Part shown: positions 1-7,671 of the stretch, piece after piece
Layout of the letters: each line of letters opens with the position of its first letter
Numbering within the stretch: position 1 is the stretch's first letter
Position numbers and translations under genes: made by a program
Assembly: GCA_025450035.1 (NCBI GenBank)
Contig: JANWIF010000145.1
Span: forward strand, 1-36,411
Length of the DNA: 36,411 bases
Source of the DNA: Gemmatimonadaceae bacterium
Lineage (GTDB): Bacteria; Gemmatimonadota; Gemmatimonadetes; Gemmatimonadales; Gemmatimonadaceae
Direction of reading: 5' to 3'
Notes under the pieces: generated by a model
Database searches by the model: none
The model's input: only the letters and a program-made list of their open reading frames with translations
Told to the model about the DNA's origin: nothing

Positions 1-35
1 AAGGCATTCGTAGGGCGAGGACGGCGGGGGGGAGC

Positions 36-49
36 GGGGGGGGGGGGGG
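36..49. repeat. G14 homopolymer tract
   Basis: A run of 14 G follows a shorter G7 run at 26-32, and another G7 run lies at 66-72. The long run sits just upstream of the putative -35 box of the cold-shock gene. A tract this long is unstable in replication and hard to sequence, so its length may be wrong or variable. It is one of three long G tracts in the window (also 6942-6951 and 33342-33358). Confidence 0.9.
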
Positions 50-55
50 ACGCTA

Positions 56-84
56 TTGCTCAGCTGGGGGGGTCGGCCTATATT
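56..84 (+). promoter_or_regulatory. Putative sigma-70 promoter of the cold-shock gene
   Basis: TTGCTC at 56-61 and TATATT at 79-84 are separated by 17 bases, an ideal spacing. Transcription would start near 91, giving a leader of about 175 bases before the ATG at 266. A long leader is typical of cspA-type genes, whose mRNA structure responds to temperature; that part is inference. Similar TATATT-type -10 boxes occur at 14747 and 16793. The stretch 85-265 shows no other gene. Confidence 0.45.
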
Positions 85-265
85 CTTGCCCGTGCCACCC
101 GAATGTGCGTGCGGACCCGGGCGGATGGATCGCTTGGGCCTTTTGTACATTGAGGTGGTGCGTAACGTGTGGCGACGCGGCACAAGGGTCCGTGCGTCCG
201 TCACGTGATGTCAGGGTGCGGCCCGTCCGATCCCTCGACAGCGAGCAACCATTCCGGAGTTGGAC

Positions 266-475
266 ATGCGCGTCACAGGCAAGGTGAAGTGGTTCAACGA
301 TGCCAAAGGATACGGTTTCATCACTCCTGACAACGGCGAAAAGGACTGCTTCGTGCATTACAGTGCGATCCAGGGGAGCGGCTTCAAGACGCTCGCCGAA
401 GGGGATCCGGTGGAGTTCGACATCGTCGAAGGGCAGAAAGGGCCGGCCGCCGAGAACGTGACCAAGCGGGAATAA
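266..475 (+). CDS. cspA: Cold-shock domain protein (CspA family)
   Basis: A 69-residue single cold-shock domain protein. The RNA-binding motifs KGYGFI (RNP1) and VHYSAI (RNP2 region) are intact, and [12 protein letters not shown] near the N-terminus is diagnostic of the family. Such proteins bind single-stranded RNA and DNA in the cytoplasm and melt mRNA structure. The ATG at 266 is chosen over a TTG at 260 because GGAG at 256-259 is spaced six bases from it. The gene stands alone, with its own promoter and a strong terminator. A close paralogue lies at 27880-28086 on the other strand. Whether this copy is cold-induced cannot be told from sequence. Confidence 0.96.
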   Translation: MRVTGKVKWFNDAKGYGFITPDNGEKDCFVHYSAIQGSGFKTLAEGDPVEFDIVEGQKGPAAENVTKRE

Positions 476-496
476 GGGACACGAGCGGACGCAGGC

Positions 497-523
497 GGGG
501 GCACCGGTGAAATCGGTGCCCCC
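497..523 (+). terminator. Rho-independent terminator after cspA
   Basis: A perfect 10-bp stem (GGGGGCACCG with CGGTGCCCCC) encloses a 7-base loop and is followed by a T-rich tail (GTCTTGTCGTT). It begins 21 bases after the cspA stop. Because the stem is symmetrical it may also help end transcripts coming from argH on the other strand, though no T-run suits that direction. Confidence 0.8.
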
Positions 524-579
524 GTCTTGTCGTTGGGCAATGCGACCCGGGCCGACCCGTGGGTAGGCTTCTACTGCGC

Positions 580-1989
580 CTAACTCAACGCCGAGCGTGC
601 GGCGGCGATCTGTTCCTTGACGGCGGTTGGTCCGGTGGCGCCGTGGATGTCGCGACGCTCGACGGACGCCGCGGGTGAGAGCGCCTCGAACACGTCGGGC
701 CCGAAGCGCGTGTGCGCGGCGGTGAACGACTTGAAAGGGAGCGCATGGAGCGAGATGCCCGACTCCTCGCTCTCGCGAATCAATTGCCCGACGCTGGCGT
801 GCGCTTCACGGAACGTGGCGCCGCGGAGTACGAGATAGTCGGCGAGATCGGTAGCCATCATCGAGCTGGACAGCGCATCGCGCATCCGGTCGGTGCGGAA
901 GGTACACTCGGCCAGGGCGCCGGCCACCGCGGGGAGCACCAGTTGCGCGGTGTCTACCGCGTCGAACAGCGCGCGCTTGTCGTCTTGCAGGTCCTTGTTG
1001 TAGCCGCTGGGCAGCCCTTTGAGCGTGGCGAGCAGCGCAGTGAGATCGCCGAGCATGCGCGCACCGGAGCCGCGCGCCAGTTCCAGCGCGTCGGGGTTGC
1101 GCTTCTGCGGCATCATGCTCGAGCCGGTGGTGTACGCGTCGCCGAACTGCACGAAGCCGAATTCGGTGGTGCCGTAGAGAATGAGATCTTCGGCGAGTCG
1201 CGACAGGTGGCCGGCCATCATCGCGACGGTGAACAGCAACTCGGCCACGAAATCGCGATCACTCACGGCATCGATGCTGTTGGGGCTCAGACGTGAGAAC
1301 CCAAGGCTGCCCTGGAGCAGCACGCGTGAGATCGGATACGCGCATCCGGCGATCGCGCCGGAGCCGAGTGGCAGCGTCGCCGTGGAACGCGCGGTATGGG
1401 ACAGGCGCAGCCGGTCCCGCTCGAGCGGCCAGAAGTGGGCGAGCATCCAATGCGCCGCGGCCACCGGTTGGGCACGCTGCATATGGGTGTACGCCGGCAT
1501 GAGCGCGCCCTCGGCCTCGAGCGCGATCGCGTGATCGAGGAGCACGCGCTGCAGCTGGCGCACCGACGCATCGAGGGCGGCGCAGGCGTCCATGGTCCAG
1601 AGGCGCGTGGCGGTGGCCACCTGATCGTTGCGGCTGCGGCCCGTGTGCAGCTTGGATGCGAGGTCGCCGATTTCATCGTGCAGGAGGCGATCGATCATCG
1701 TGTGCACGTCTTCATCGGATGGCAGTGGCGTCGTACCGGCGCGGAAACGTGCGGCGACTCCATCCAGTCCGCGCTCCAAGCGCTGACTTTCGTCCACCGT
1801 TAGGACGCCGGCGCTCCAGAGGGCGACGGCCCAAGCTTTCGAGAGGCGGATATCGAACGGCCAGAGGCGGAAATCGACGCCGATGGAGCGGTTGAGGGCA
1901 TCGAGCGCGGCTGCCGAGTCGCCGCTGAACCGGCCGCCCCAGAGTTTGTGTGCCGTCGCGTCAGCGCCCACGAGCTTGAGTGAGGTCAC
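580..1989 (-). CDS. argH: Argininosuccinate lyase
   Basis: A 469-residue enzyme that splits argininosuccinate into arginine and fumarate, the last step of arginine synthesis. The fumarase/aspartase superfamily signature GSSMMPQKRNPD is present in the second half. The substrate-binding stretch KLHTGRSRNDQ lies near residue 115, and the length is normal for the family. The start is a GTG that overlaps the argG stop as GTGA, so the two genes are translationally coupled. The TAG stop lies inside a GTTAGGC heptamer (578-584). It is the last gene of the argR-argG-argH minus-strand unit and runs convergently toward cspA. Confidence 0.97.
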   Translation of the reverse strand: MTSLKLVGADATAHKLWGGRFSGDSAAALDALNRSIGVDFRLWPFDIRLSKAWAVALWSAGVLTVDESQRLERGLDGVAARFRAGTTPLPSDEDVHTMIDRLLHDEIGDLASKLHTGRSRNDQVATATRLWTMDACAALDASVRQLQRVLLDHAIALEAEGALMPAYTHMQRAQPVAAAHWMLAHFWPLERDRLRLSHTARSTATLPLGSGAIAGCAYPISRVLLQGSLGFSRLSPNSIDAVSDRDFVAELLFTVAMMAGHLSRLAEDLILYGTTEFGFVQFGDAYTTGSSMMPQKRNPDALELARGSGARMLGDLTALLATLKGLPSGYNKDLQDDKRALFDAVDTAQLVLPAVAGALAECTFRTDRMRDALSSSMMATDLADYLVLRGATFREAHASVGQLIRESEESGISLHALPFKSFTAAHTRFGPDVFEALSPAASVERRDIHGATGPTAVKEQIAAARSALS

Positions 1990-3239
1990 GCGATGGCGAG
2001 CGCCTGCGGCGCTTCCTCGGCGGCGGCGGCATCCGCCGAAGCAAGCTGCTGATCCTTGAGCGCGCGCACGCGCTGCGAGAGACCATAGAGGCGGATGAAG
2101 CCCGCCGCGTCGCTTTGCTGGTAGACGTCATCTTCGCCGAAGGTGACGAAGCGTTCGTCATAGAGCGCCTGCTCGCTGACCCGTCCGGCGACGGTGATCG
2201 TGCCCTTATAGAGGCGCATCGTGATGGTACCGGTGACGCGCTGTTGGGTGGCGTCGACGAACGCATCGTACGCCTCGCGCTCCGTGGTCCACCAGCGTCC
2301 CTCGTACACGAGATCGGCGTAGCGTGGGGAGATAAAATCTTTGGCGGCGAGAGTGCGGCGATCGAGCACGAGCTGCTCGAGCTCGGAATGGGCGGTGTGG
2401 AGCAGTGTGCCGCCGGGCGTCTCGTACACGCCGCGGGACTTCATGCCGACCAGGCGGTCTTCCACCAGATCGATCCGACCAATGCCGTGGCGGCCGCCGA
2501 TGGTGTTGAGCGTTTCGATGAGCGCGACCGGGGGCAGCGTTTTTCCGTTGACGGCAACCGGCGTACCGGCGACGAAGCCAATGGCGACGTCCTCGGGCGA
2601 GTCTGGCGCCGCGACCGGACTGGTGGTGAGGAGAAAGAGATCATCTGGCGGAATGGAGGCAGGATTCTCGAGGATTCCGCCTTCGTGCGAGATGTGCCAA
2701 AGGTTGCGGTCGCGCGAGTAGATCTTTTCGCGTGTGGCGGCGACTGGAACGTGATGCTCTGCGGCGTAGGCGATGGCGTCTTCGCGGCTGCGGATGTCCC
2801 ATTCGCGCCACGGGGCGATGACAGGAAGGTCAGGGGCGAACGCGGCGTAGGTGAGCTCGAAGCGCACCTGATCGTTTCCCTTCCCGGTGCAGCCGTGCGC
2901 GAGCGCGTCCGCGTTGACGGCGCGCGCGACCTCGACCTGGCGCTTGGCAATGAGCGGTCGGGCCATGGACGTACCGAGCAGGTATTTGCGTCCATAGACT
3001 GCGCCCGAGCGGAGCGTGGGCCAGATGTATTCGGTGACGAACTCTTCGCGGAGGTCTTCCACGTGGCATTCCGCGGCGCCGGAGGCGAGCGCTTTCTCGC
3101 GGATGCCGGAGAGCTCCTCGCCCTGTCCGATGTGGGCGGCGACGCAGACGATGCGTGCGCTGTACCGTTCGCGGAGCCACGGGACGATGATCGAGGTATC
3201 GAGGCCGCCCGAGTAGGCGAGGGCGATGGTGCGAATCAT
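1986..3239 (-). CDS. argG: Argininosuccinate synthase
   Basis: A 417-residue ATP-dependent ligase that joins citrulline and aspartate. The N-terminal PP-loop AYSGGLDTS, which binds ATP, is intact at about residue 8. Later motifs (GCTGKGNDQVRFE, the SRDRNLWHISHEGG region and VYETPGGT) match ArgG across its length. The C-terminus ends in an alanine-rich tail. The ATG at 3239 has GGAG five bases upstream. The gene has its own candidate ArgR operator at 3275-3301, so it can be controlled separately from argR, which lies upstream on the same strand. Confidence 0.97.
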   Translation of the reverse strand: MIRTIALAYSGGLDTSIIVPWLRERYSARIVCVAAHIGQGEELSGIREKALASGAAECHVEDLREEFVTEYIWPTLRSGAVYGRKYLLGTSMARPLIAKRQVEVARAVNADALAHGCTGKGNDQVRFELTYAAFAPDLPVIAPWREWDIRSREDAIAYAAEHHVPVAATREKIYSRDRNLWHISHEGGILENPASIPPDDLFLLTTSPVAAPDSPEDVAIGFVAGTPVAVNGKTLPPVALIETLNTIGGRHGIGRIDLVEDRLVGMKSRGVYETPGGTLLHTAHSELEQLVLDRRTLAAKDFISPRYADLVYEGRWWTTEREAYDAFVDATQQRVTGTITMRLYKGTITVAGRVSEQALYDERFVTFGEDDVYQQSDAAGFIRLYGLSQRVRALKDQQLASADAAAAEEAPQALAIA

Positions 3240-3274
3240 GGAAGCTCCGGCGTCCGGTCAGCGTGCGGTCAGGA

Positions 3275-3301
3275 TAAATATGCTAGGCGAGTGCATATTT
3301 A
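3275..3301. promoter_or_regulatory. Candidate ArgR operator upstream of argG
   Basis: A perfect 9-bp inverted repeat (TAAATATGC and GCATATTTA) with a 9-base centre lies between argR and argG, about 36 bases upstream of the argG ATG. Its inner part, TATGC-N9-GCATA, is shared with the site over the argC promoter at 3960-3978. ArgR hexamers bind paired palindromic ARG boxes near arginine genes, so an ArgR role is the natural inference. No clear -35 box for argG was found. Confidence 0.7.
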
Positions 3302-3360
3302 GTCCTCGAACATCGTCGAGTCAAGGAGGGGAGCAGGGGAAGGGAGAAGTGAAGGGCGGG

Positions 3361-3819
3361 TCAGCGGTCGGCGAGAGATTTGAGGCGGCGCACGAGCTTT
3401 TCGCGGGCGTTGCTGGAGCGGCAGACGATGAGAATGGTGTCGTCGCCGGCGATGGTGCCGATGACTTCGGGCCATTCTTCGGCGTCGAGGGCTTCGCCGA
3501 TGGGTTGGGCGCCGCTGGGGAGCGTGTGCAGGACGATCAGTTCGCCGACGCCATCGATCTGCGTGAAGAAGTGAGGCAGGAGCGCTTCCAGTGAGGGCGA
3601 GCCATCGTCGCTCGTGGAGGCGGTGACGGCGTAGCGTGCGCCGCCGTGGGGCAAGGGCACGCGGCCAATGCGCAGCTCGCGCAAGTCGCGGGAGAGCGTC
3701 GACTGCGTGACGTCCCAGCCGCGGTGGAGGAGGAGTCTTCGCAGCTCTTCCTGGCTCTCGACCGGTTGCGACTCGACGATTTCGCGGATCGTCGCCTGTC
3801 GTTCCCGCTTGTTCGCCAT
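3361..3819 (-). CDS. argR: Arginine repressor
   Basis: A 152-residue ArgR/AhrC-type repressor. The N-terminal winged helix includes the segment SQEELRRLLLHRGWDVTQST followed by LSRDLRELRIGRV. The C-terminal hexamerisation and arginine-binding domain contains GTIAGDDTILIV, where a GT-IAGDDT motif with tandem acidic residues contacts arginine. The ATG at 3819 is chosen over longer readings because GAGG lies about six bases upstream and the protein then has normal family length. The gene is divergent from argC and is the first gene of the argR-argG-argH unit. The operator-like palindromes beside it suggest it controls this whole cluster and perhaps itself. Confidence 0.95.
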   Translation of the reverse strand: MANKRERQATIREIVESQPVESQEELRRLLLHRGWDVTQSTLSRDLRELRIGRVPLPHGGARYAVTASTSDDGSPSLEALLPHFFTQIDGVGELIVLHTLPSGAQPIGEALDAEEWPEVIGTIAGDDTILIVCRSSNAREKLVRRLKSLADR

Positions 3820-3936
3820 GGGCTTCCTCTTCGTGCTCGTTCCGGGGAGGATACAGCACCCAGTGCCCGGCCTGCCAGAGCGGAGGAGCTTGGCGGGCGG
3901 GCTTTGGGATGTGGGTGCCGGCGCCGGTCTGCGGCA

Positions 3937-3965
3937 TTGACACGGGCGTCGTGCGTGTTTATGCA
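3937..3965 (+). promoter_or_regulatory. Promoter of argC, probably leaderless
   Basis: A consensus -35 box TTGACA at 3937-3942 is followed after exactly 17 bases by TATGCA at 3960-3965. The start of transcription would fall at about 3972, which is the GTG chosen for argC, so the mRNA would have no leader. The -10 box lies inside the palindrome at 3958-3980, so repressor binding there would block RNA polymerase directly. Confidence 0.65.
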
Positions 3966-3980
3966 TGGATCGTGCATAAA
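3958..3980. promoter_or_regulatory. Candidate ArgR operator over the argC start
   Basis: A perfect 8-bp inverted repeat, TTTATGCA and TGCATAAA, has a 7-base centre. Written as TATGC-N9-GCATA (3960-3978) it matches the argG operator at 3279-3297 in both sequence and spacing. It covers the -10 box and the first codons of argC, a position expected for repression by ArgR. Assignment to ArgR is inference from location and from the sharing of the motif. Confidence 0.7.
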
Positions 3981-4934
3981 GTTTCGATCGGGGTCCTGGG
4001 CGCGAGCGGCTATGCCGGTCGTGAGTTGTGCGCGTTGGTGGCGCGTCATCCGCGGGCCGAGCTGGCGTTCGCGTGCGCGAACGAACGGCGCGGGGAGACG
4101 GCGAGGATTGGTGGGCGGGAGGTGACATTCCTGGCCAGCGACGACGCGCCGCTCGAACGTGCCACGTTGGTGTTCAGCGCGTTGCCGCACGGGGCATCGA
4201 GGCCTTGGGTGGATGCGGCGCGCGGGGCGGGCGCGAAAGTCGTGGACCTGTCCGCCGACTTGCGTCCGGGGAACGGCGCGGCGTGCCAGGTGCCTTACGG
4301 CCTAACGGAATTGGCACGCGAGGATGTGCGCGCGGCGGACGTGGTTGCGAATCCCGGGTGCTACCCGACGGCGGTGCTGTTGGCGCTGCTGCCGCTGTTG
4401 ACGCGGGGGCTGATTGCGGGCGGCGGGTGTGTGAGCATTGCCGCGGCGAGCGGCGTGACGGGCGCCGGATTCACGCCGCGGCGCGACCTGTTGTTCGCCG
4501 AGGTGAGTGAGGACTATCGGCCGTATGCGGTGGGCAACGTGCACCGGCACCTGGCCGAGATGTCGGCCATGGTGCGCGCGTTGGGGAGCGACGCCGATCT
4601 GGTGTTCACTCCGCATCTGCTACCGGTGTCGCGCGGGATTCTGGCGACGATCACCGTACCGCTGGCCGAACCGGTGAGCGATCCAATAGGTATCTGGCGG
4701 GCACACTATGCCGGCGAGCCGTTTATCGAGGTGACGAGTGATGTGCCGGCGCTTCGCGACGTGGTGCACCGGAACGTGGCGCGCATCACGGCGCACGTGG
4801 CGGCCGGTGTGCGGGGGCCGACGCTGATCGTGATCGCGGCGATCGACAATCTCATGAAGGGGGCGGCGGGGCAGGCGATGCAGAACGGCAACCTGTTGAT
4901 GGGCTTGGACGAAACGATGGGGTTGCCGGCGTGA
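3972..4934 (+). CDS. argC: N-acetyl-gamma-glutamyl-phosphate reductase
   Basis: A 320-residue NADPH-dependent reductase, the third step of the acetylated arginine pathway. The N-terminal dinucleotide-binding motif GASGYAGRE is present, and the catalytic cysteine lies in NPGCYPTAV (C130). The length is normal for ArgC. The reading frame stays open back to an ATG at 3909, but the GTG at 3972 is preferred. It begins the conserved core directly and coincides with the predicted transcription start of the TTGACA/TATGCA promoter. The TGA stop overlaps the argB start (TGATG). It is the first gene of argC-argB-argD. Confidence 0.95.
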   Translation: MHKVSIGVLGASGYAGRELCALVARHPRAELAFACANERRGETARIGGREVTFLASDDAPLERATLVFSALPHGASRPWVDAARGAGAKVVDLSADLRPGNGAACQVPYGLTELAREDVRAADVVANPGCYPTAVLLALLPLLTRGLIAGGGCVSIAAASGVTGAGFTPRRDLLFAEVSEDYRPYAVGNVHRHLAEMSAMVRALGSDADLVFTPHLLPVSRGILATITVPLAEPVSDPIGIWRAHYAGEPFIEVTSDVPALRDVVHRNVARITAHVAAGVRGPTLIVIAAIDNLMKGAAGQAMQNGNLLMGLDETMGLPA

Positions 4935-5695
4935 TGCGAGTGGTGAAGATCGGCGGGCGTGCGCAGGACGACGCGCGGTTAGTGGCCGCGGTGGCGGCGC
5001 TCTGGCACGCCGCACCGGGCGCCCTGTGCGTGGTGCACGGGGGCGGCGACGAGATTTCGGCGCTGCAGCGTGCGTTAGGCGTCCAGCCCGCGTTCATATC
5101 GGGTCGGCGCGTGACCGATGGGGGCGACATCGAGACAATTCGGATGGCACTCTCCGGCGCGGCGAACAAGCGGTTGGTGGCGCGCCTCACGGCTGCCGGG
5201 GTGCCGGCGCTGGGGTTGTCGGGCGAGGATGCCGGACTGTTCGGCGCGCGTGCGGGAGTGGATGCGGGGATGGGGCGGGTGGGCGAGCCGGCATGGGTGG
5301 ACGTGAGGCTGATCCGGCATCTCCTGGCGGGTCCATATCTGCCGGTGCTGTCGCCGCTGTCGCGCGATCTGGATGCGACGGACGGCAGCGCGTTGAACGT
5401 GAACGGCGACGATGCGGCGGCGGCGTTAGCCGTCGCGCTCGGCGCCGAGGAGTTGATATTCGTGGCCGATGTACCCGGTGTGCTCGTGGATGGCGATGTC
5501 GCGCCGTTGCTGGACGTGGATGAGGCAACGGCAGCGATTGCGGCGGGGACGGCGACTGGCGGAATGTCCGCCAAAGTGCAGGCTGGCATCGCGGCGCTCG
5601 AGCGTGGCGTCCCGCGCGTGCGCATCGGCGATCTGGACGCTCTTCTCGACTCGGTGCGGGGCACGGTGCTCGCGCCATCACGGAGCCTGGTGTGA
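4934..5695 (+). CDS. argB: Acetylglutamate kinase
   Basis: A 253-residue amino-acid kinase that phosphorylates N-acetylglutamate. Family motifs are in order: VVKIGG at the N-terminus, VHGGGDEI for the phosphate-binding loop, SGRRVTDGGD, NVNGDDAAAALA, and GGMSAKVQA near the C-terminus. The ATG at 4934 overlaps the argC stop; a GTG at 4931 is possible but less likely. Its own stop overlaps the argD start as GTGA. The protein is shorter than arginine-sensitive kinases that carry an N-terminal helix, so feedback inhibition by arginine is doubtful. No LysW carrier gene is nearby to suggest the carrier-protein variant of the pathway. Confidence 0.93.
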   Translation: MRVVKIGGRAQDDARLVAAVAALWHAAPGALCVVHGGGDEISALQRALGVQPAFISGRRVTDGGDIETIRMALSGAANKRLVARLTAAGVPALGLSGEDAGLFGARAGVDAGMGRVGEPAWVDVRLIRHLLAGPYLPVLSPLSRDLDATDGSALNVNGDDAAAALAVALGAEELIFVADVPGVLVDGDVAPLLDVDEATAAIAAGTATGGMSAKVQAGIAALERGVPRVRIGDLDALLDSVRGTVLAPSRSLV

Positions 5696-6909
5696 CCGCT
5701 CTCCCACTTCAAGCGCTGGTGCCGGACGCTATCCCGGCCGTCCGGTCCACTCCCGATTCGCTGCTCGGGCTCTATCGTCGTCCGTCGATCGAACTGGTTC
5801 GCGGTGCTGGACTGCGCGTGTTCGACCGCGAGGGGCGCGTGTACCTGGATTTCACGAGCGGCATAGGCGTGAACGCGTTCGGCCACGGCGACGAGGGCAT
5901 CGCCGCCGCGATGGGCGAGGCAGCCGCCTCGGGGCTGGTGCACACGTCGAATCTCTATCACACCGAGCCGGCGCGGCGTCTGGCCGACGCGCTCACGCGG
6001 CTGTCCACGTTGGACCGCGCCTTCTTCTGCAATTCGGGCGCCGAGGCCAATGAAGGCGCGTTCAAGTTCGCGCGCCGGTGGGCCCGCGAGTTAGGCGGGC
6101 CCGCGAAGCACGAGATTCTGGCTGTGCGGGGGGGATTCCACGGACGGCTCTTCGCCACGCTGGCGGCCACCGACCGGCCTAACTACCGGGCGCCATTCCG
6201 TCCGCTGGCGGGGGGCGTGAGCGTGGTGGAGCGCGATCTACGCACCCTCGAGCACGTGTTGGACGGCGAGAGTGTGGCGGCGCTGATCCTCGAGCCGGTG
6301 CAGGGCGAGGGCGGGGTGCGCGTGCTTGACGTGGGATTCCTGCGCGAGGTGCGCGCGCTCACGCGGGCGCGGCGGGTGGCGTTGATCTTCGACGAGATCC
6401 AGTGCGGGCTGGGGCGGACGGGCTGGATGTTCGCATACGAGCGCGCGGGGGTCGTGCCCGATCTGGTCACGCTCGCGAAGGCGCTGGCGGGCGGCCTGCC
6501 GATGGGCGCGGTGCTCATGTCGGAGGAGATCGCGGCGACGGTCCGGCCCGGCGATCATGGGACGACGTTCGGCGGCGGCCCGTTCGTATCGGAGGTGGCG
6601 CTGCACGTGATCAAGCGGCTCGCCGATCCGGCGCTGCTGGAGCAGGTGCGCGGCACGGGTGCATGGTTAGGCGAAGAGCTTGCGACGCTGGCGGCGCGGT
6701 CGAGGCGCATTCGCGCGGTCCGCGGGATCGGATACATCTGGGGGATCGACGTGATGCAAGCGGCGAGCGAAGTGGTTCGCAAAGCGCTCGACGCGGGCTT
6801 GCTGGTGTGCTCGGCGGGAGAGTTCACCATCCGTCTGCTGCCGCCGCTCATTGCGCAGCGCGACGATCTGGCCGAGGGGCTGAGCCTGCTGGAAGAGGCG
6901 GTTCGATGA
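5692..6909 (+). CDS. argD: Acetylornithine aminotransferase (class III PLP enzyme)
   Basis: A 405-residue PLP-dependent transaminase that makes N-acetylornithine. The PLP lysine is K263 in TLAKALAGGLPMGAV. Other class III landmarks are FCNSGAEANE, the GGFHGR segment and FDEIQCGLGRTG. The GTG start overlaps the argB stop as GTGA. The pathway would next need an ornithine carbamoyltransferase and an acetyl-removing or transferring enzyme, neither of which is in the window. The stop overlaps an ATG at 6906 (ATGA), but the frame opened there carries no recognisable protein and runs through a G10 tract. Related ornithine or succinylornithine activities cannot be excluded. Confidence 0.93.
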   Translation: MTALPLQALVPDAIPAVRSTPDSLLGLYRRPSIELVRGAGLRVFDREGRVYLDFTSGIGVNAFGHGDEGIAAAMGEAAASGLVHTSNLYHTEPARRLADALTRLSTLDRAFFCNSGAEANEGAFKFARRWARELGGPAKHEILAVRGGFHGRLFATLAATDRPNYRAPFRPLAGGVSVVERDLRTLEHVLDGESVAALILEPVQGEGGVRVLDVGFLREVRALTRARRVALIFDEIQCGLGRTGWMFAYERAGVVPDLVTLAKALAGGLPMGAVLMSEEIAATVRPGDHGTTFGGGPFVSEVALHVIKRLADPALLEQVRGTGAWLGEELATLAARSRRIRAVRGIGYIWGIDVMQAASEVVRKALDAGLLVCSAGEFTIRLLPPLIAQRDDLAEGLSLLEEAVR

Positions 6910-6941
6910 ACGATCGGCTTCAGGTAAGAGTGATGGTGGTT

Positions 6942-6951
6942 GGGGGGGGGG
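6942..6951. repeat. G10 tract inside a short open frame after argD
   Basis: Ten G residues lie 36 bases inside a reading frame that opens at an ATG overlapping the argD stop. As written, the frame runs on into the barrel protein at 7095. One G fewer would end it at a TGA at 7096-7098, overlapping the ATG of that gene. The encoded peptide has no recognisable family, so the stretch 6910-7094 is best treated as intergenic for now. Confidence 0.7.
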
Positions 6952-7094
6952 TCATCGGTGAACATTTCTCTCAGCTTGTCATGTCGCCTTCCGCAGCGCA
7001 CGATTCGAGGTGCGTGCGCAGGATCGTGGCATCGTGGCGGCCGGATGGTGGGGCGTCGCCGAGAGGACTCAATGGTGACTCAAGGGGGAGTGGA

Positions 7095-7661
7095 ATGAGA
7101 CGAACGTGGATGAGCATGGCGATCGGGGGGGTGATGCTCGCTGGCTCGGGTGTGTCGGCCGGAGCACAGGAGCTGGTTTCGCGGCCGTGGCAGTTCGGTC
7201 TTGTGGGCGGAATGACGGTGCCGCTTGGAAATCTGTCACAGCAGTCGACCACGGGGTGGCATGCTGGCGCGCTGATCAACCTCGGTGTGCCACTCGTTCC
7301 GTTGGGCGCCCGGATCGAAGCCACATGGTACCAGATGGGGACCAAGAGCTTTGGCGATGGCAACAGTGCGAAGGCGCGCATCATTGCCGGAACCTTTGAT
7401 GTGACATATACGCTGGCCACGGTGCCGATCGTCAAGCCGTATCTGATTGGCGGCGTGGGCGCGTACAACGTCAAATTTGACGACACGAGATTTACAACGA
7501 TCGGGTCGAACTCCCAAACACGTTTCGGCATCAACGCAGGCGCCGGCCTTCGCGTGCAGCTCACCGGATTTTCGACGTTCGTGGAGGCGAGGTGGCACGA
7601 TATCTTTCTGACCGGCCAGAGTCGGCAGATGCTCCCCATCAGCGTCGGGATCTCGTTCTAA
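7095..7661 (+). CDS. Secreted outer-membrane beta-barrel protein
   Basis: A 188-residue protein with a clear signal peptide: a charged MRRTW start, a hydrophobic stretch, then an SAGAQ cleavage region near residue 25. The remainder shows alternating polar and hydrophobic strands (LVGGMTVPLG, RIEATWYQMG, PYLIGGVGAYNV, FGINAGAGLRV, FVEARWHDIF) and ends in a C-terminal aromatic residue, IGVGISF-like. This fits small OmpA/OmpW-style or OMP_b-brl barrels of about eight strands. The ATG at 7095 has a purine-rich GGGGGAG five bases upstream. The frame is open back to 6906, but a signal peptide starting at 7095 makes that start convincing. Its ligand or function cannot be inferred. Confidence 0.8.
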   Translation: MRRTWMSMAIGGVMLAGSGVSAGAQELVSRPWQFGLVGGMTVPLGNLSQQSTTGWHAGALINLGVPLVPLGARIEATWYQMGTKSFGDGNSAKARIIAGTFDVTYTLATVPIVKPYLIGGVGAYNVKFDDTRFTTIGSNSQTRFGINAGAGLRVQLTGFSTFVEARWHDIFLTGQSRQMLPISVGISF

Positions 7662-7671
7662 CAGAGGCGAT

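Noticed and set aside
1-60. Poly-G at the window start as pure sequencing artefact
   Set aside because: Similar tracts occur inside the window at 6942 and 33342 in contiguous sequence, so an end artefact alone does not explain them. Length errors remain possible.
1980-3302. A 440-codon plus-strand frame antisense to argG
   Set aside because: It lies entirely opposite a gene with full ArgG motifs. The composition is the usual mirror of a high-GC gene and no ribosome-binding site or family signal is seen.
3909-3971. Longer argC reading from the ATG at 3909
   Set aside because: It adds 21 residues not matching ArgC, and the promoter with TTGACA at 3937 would lie inside the coding region.
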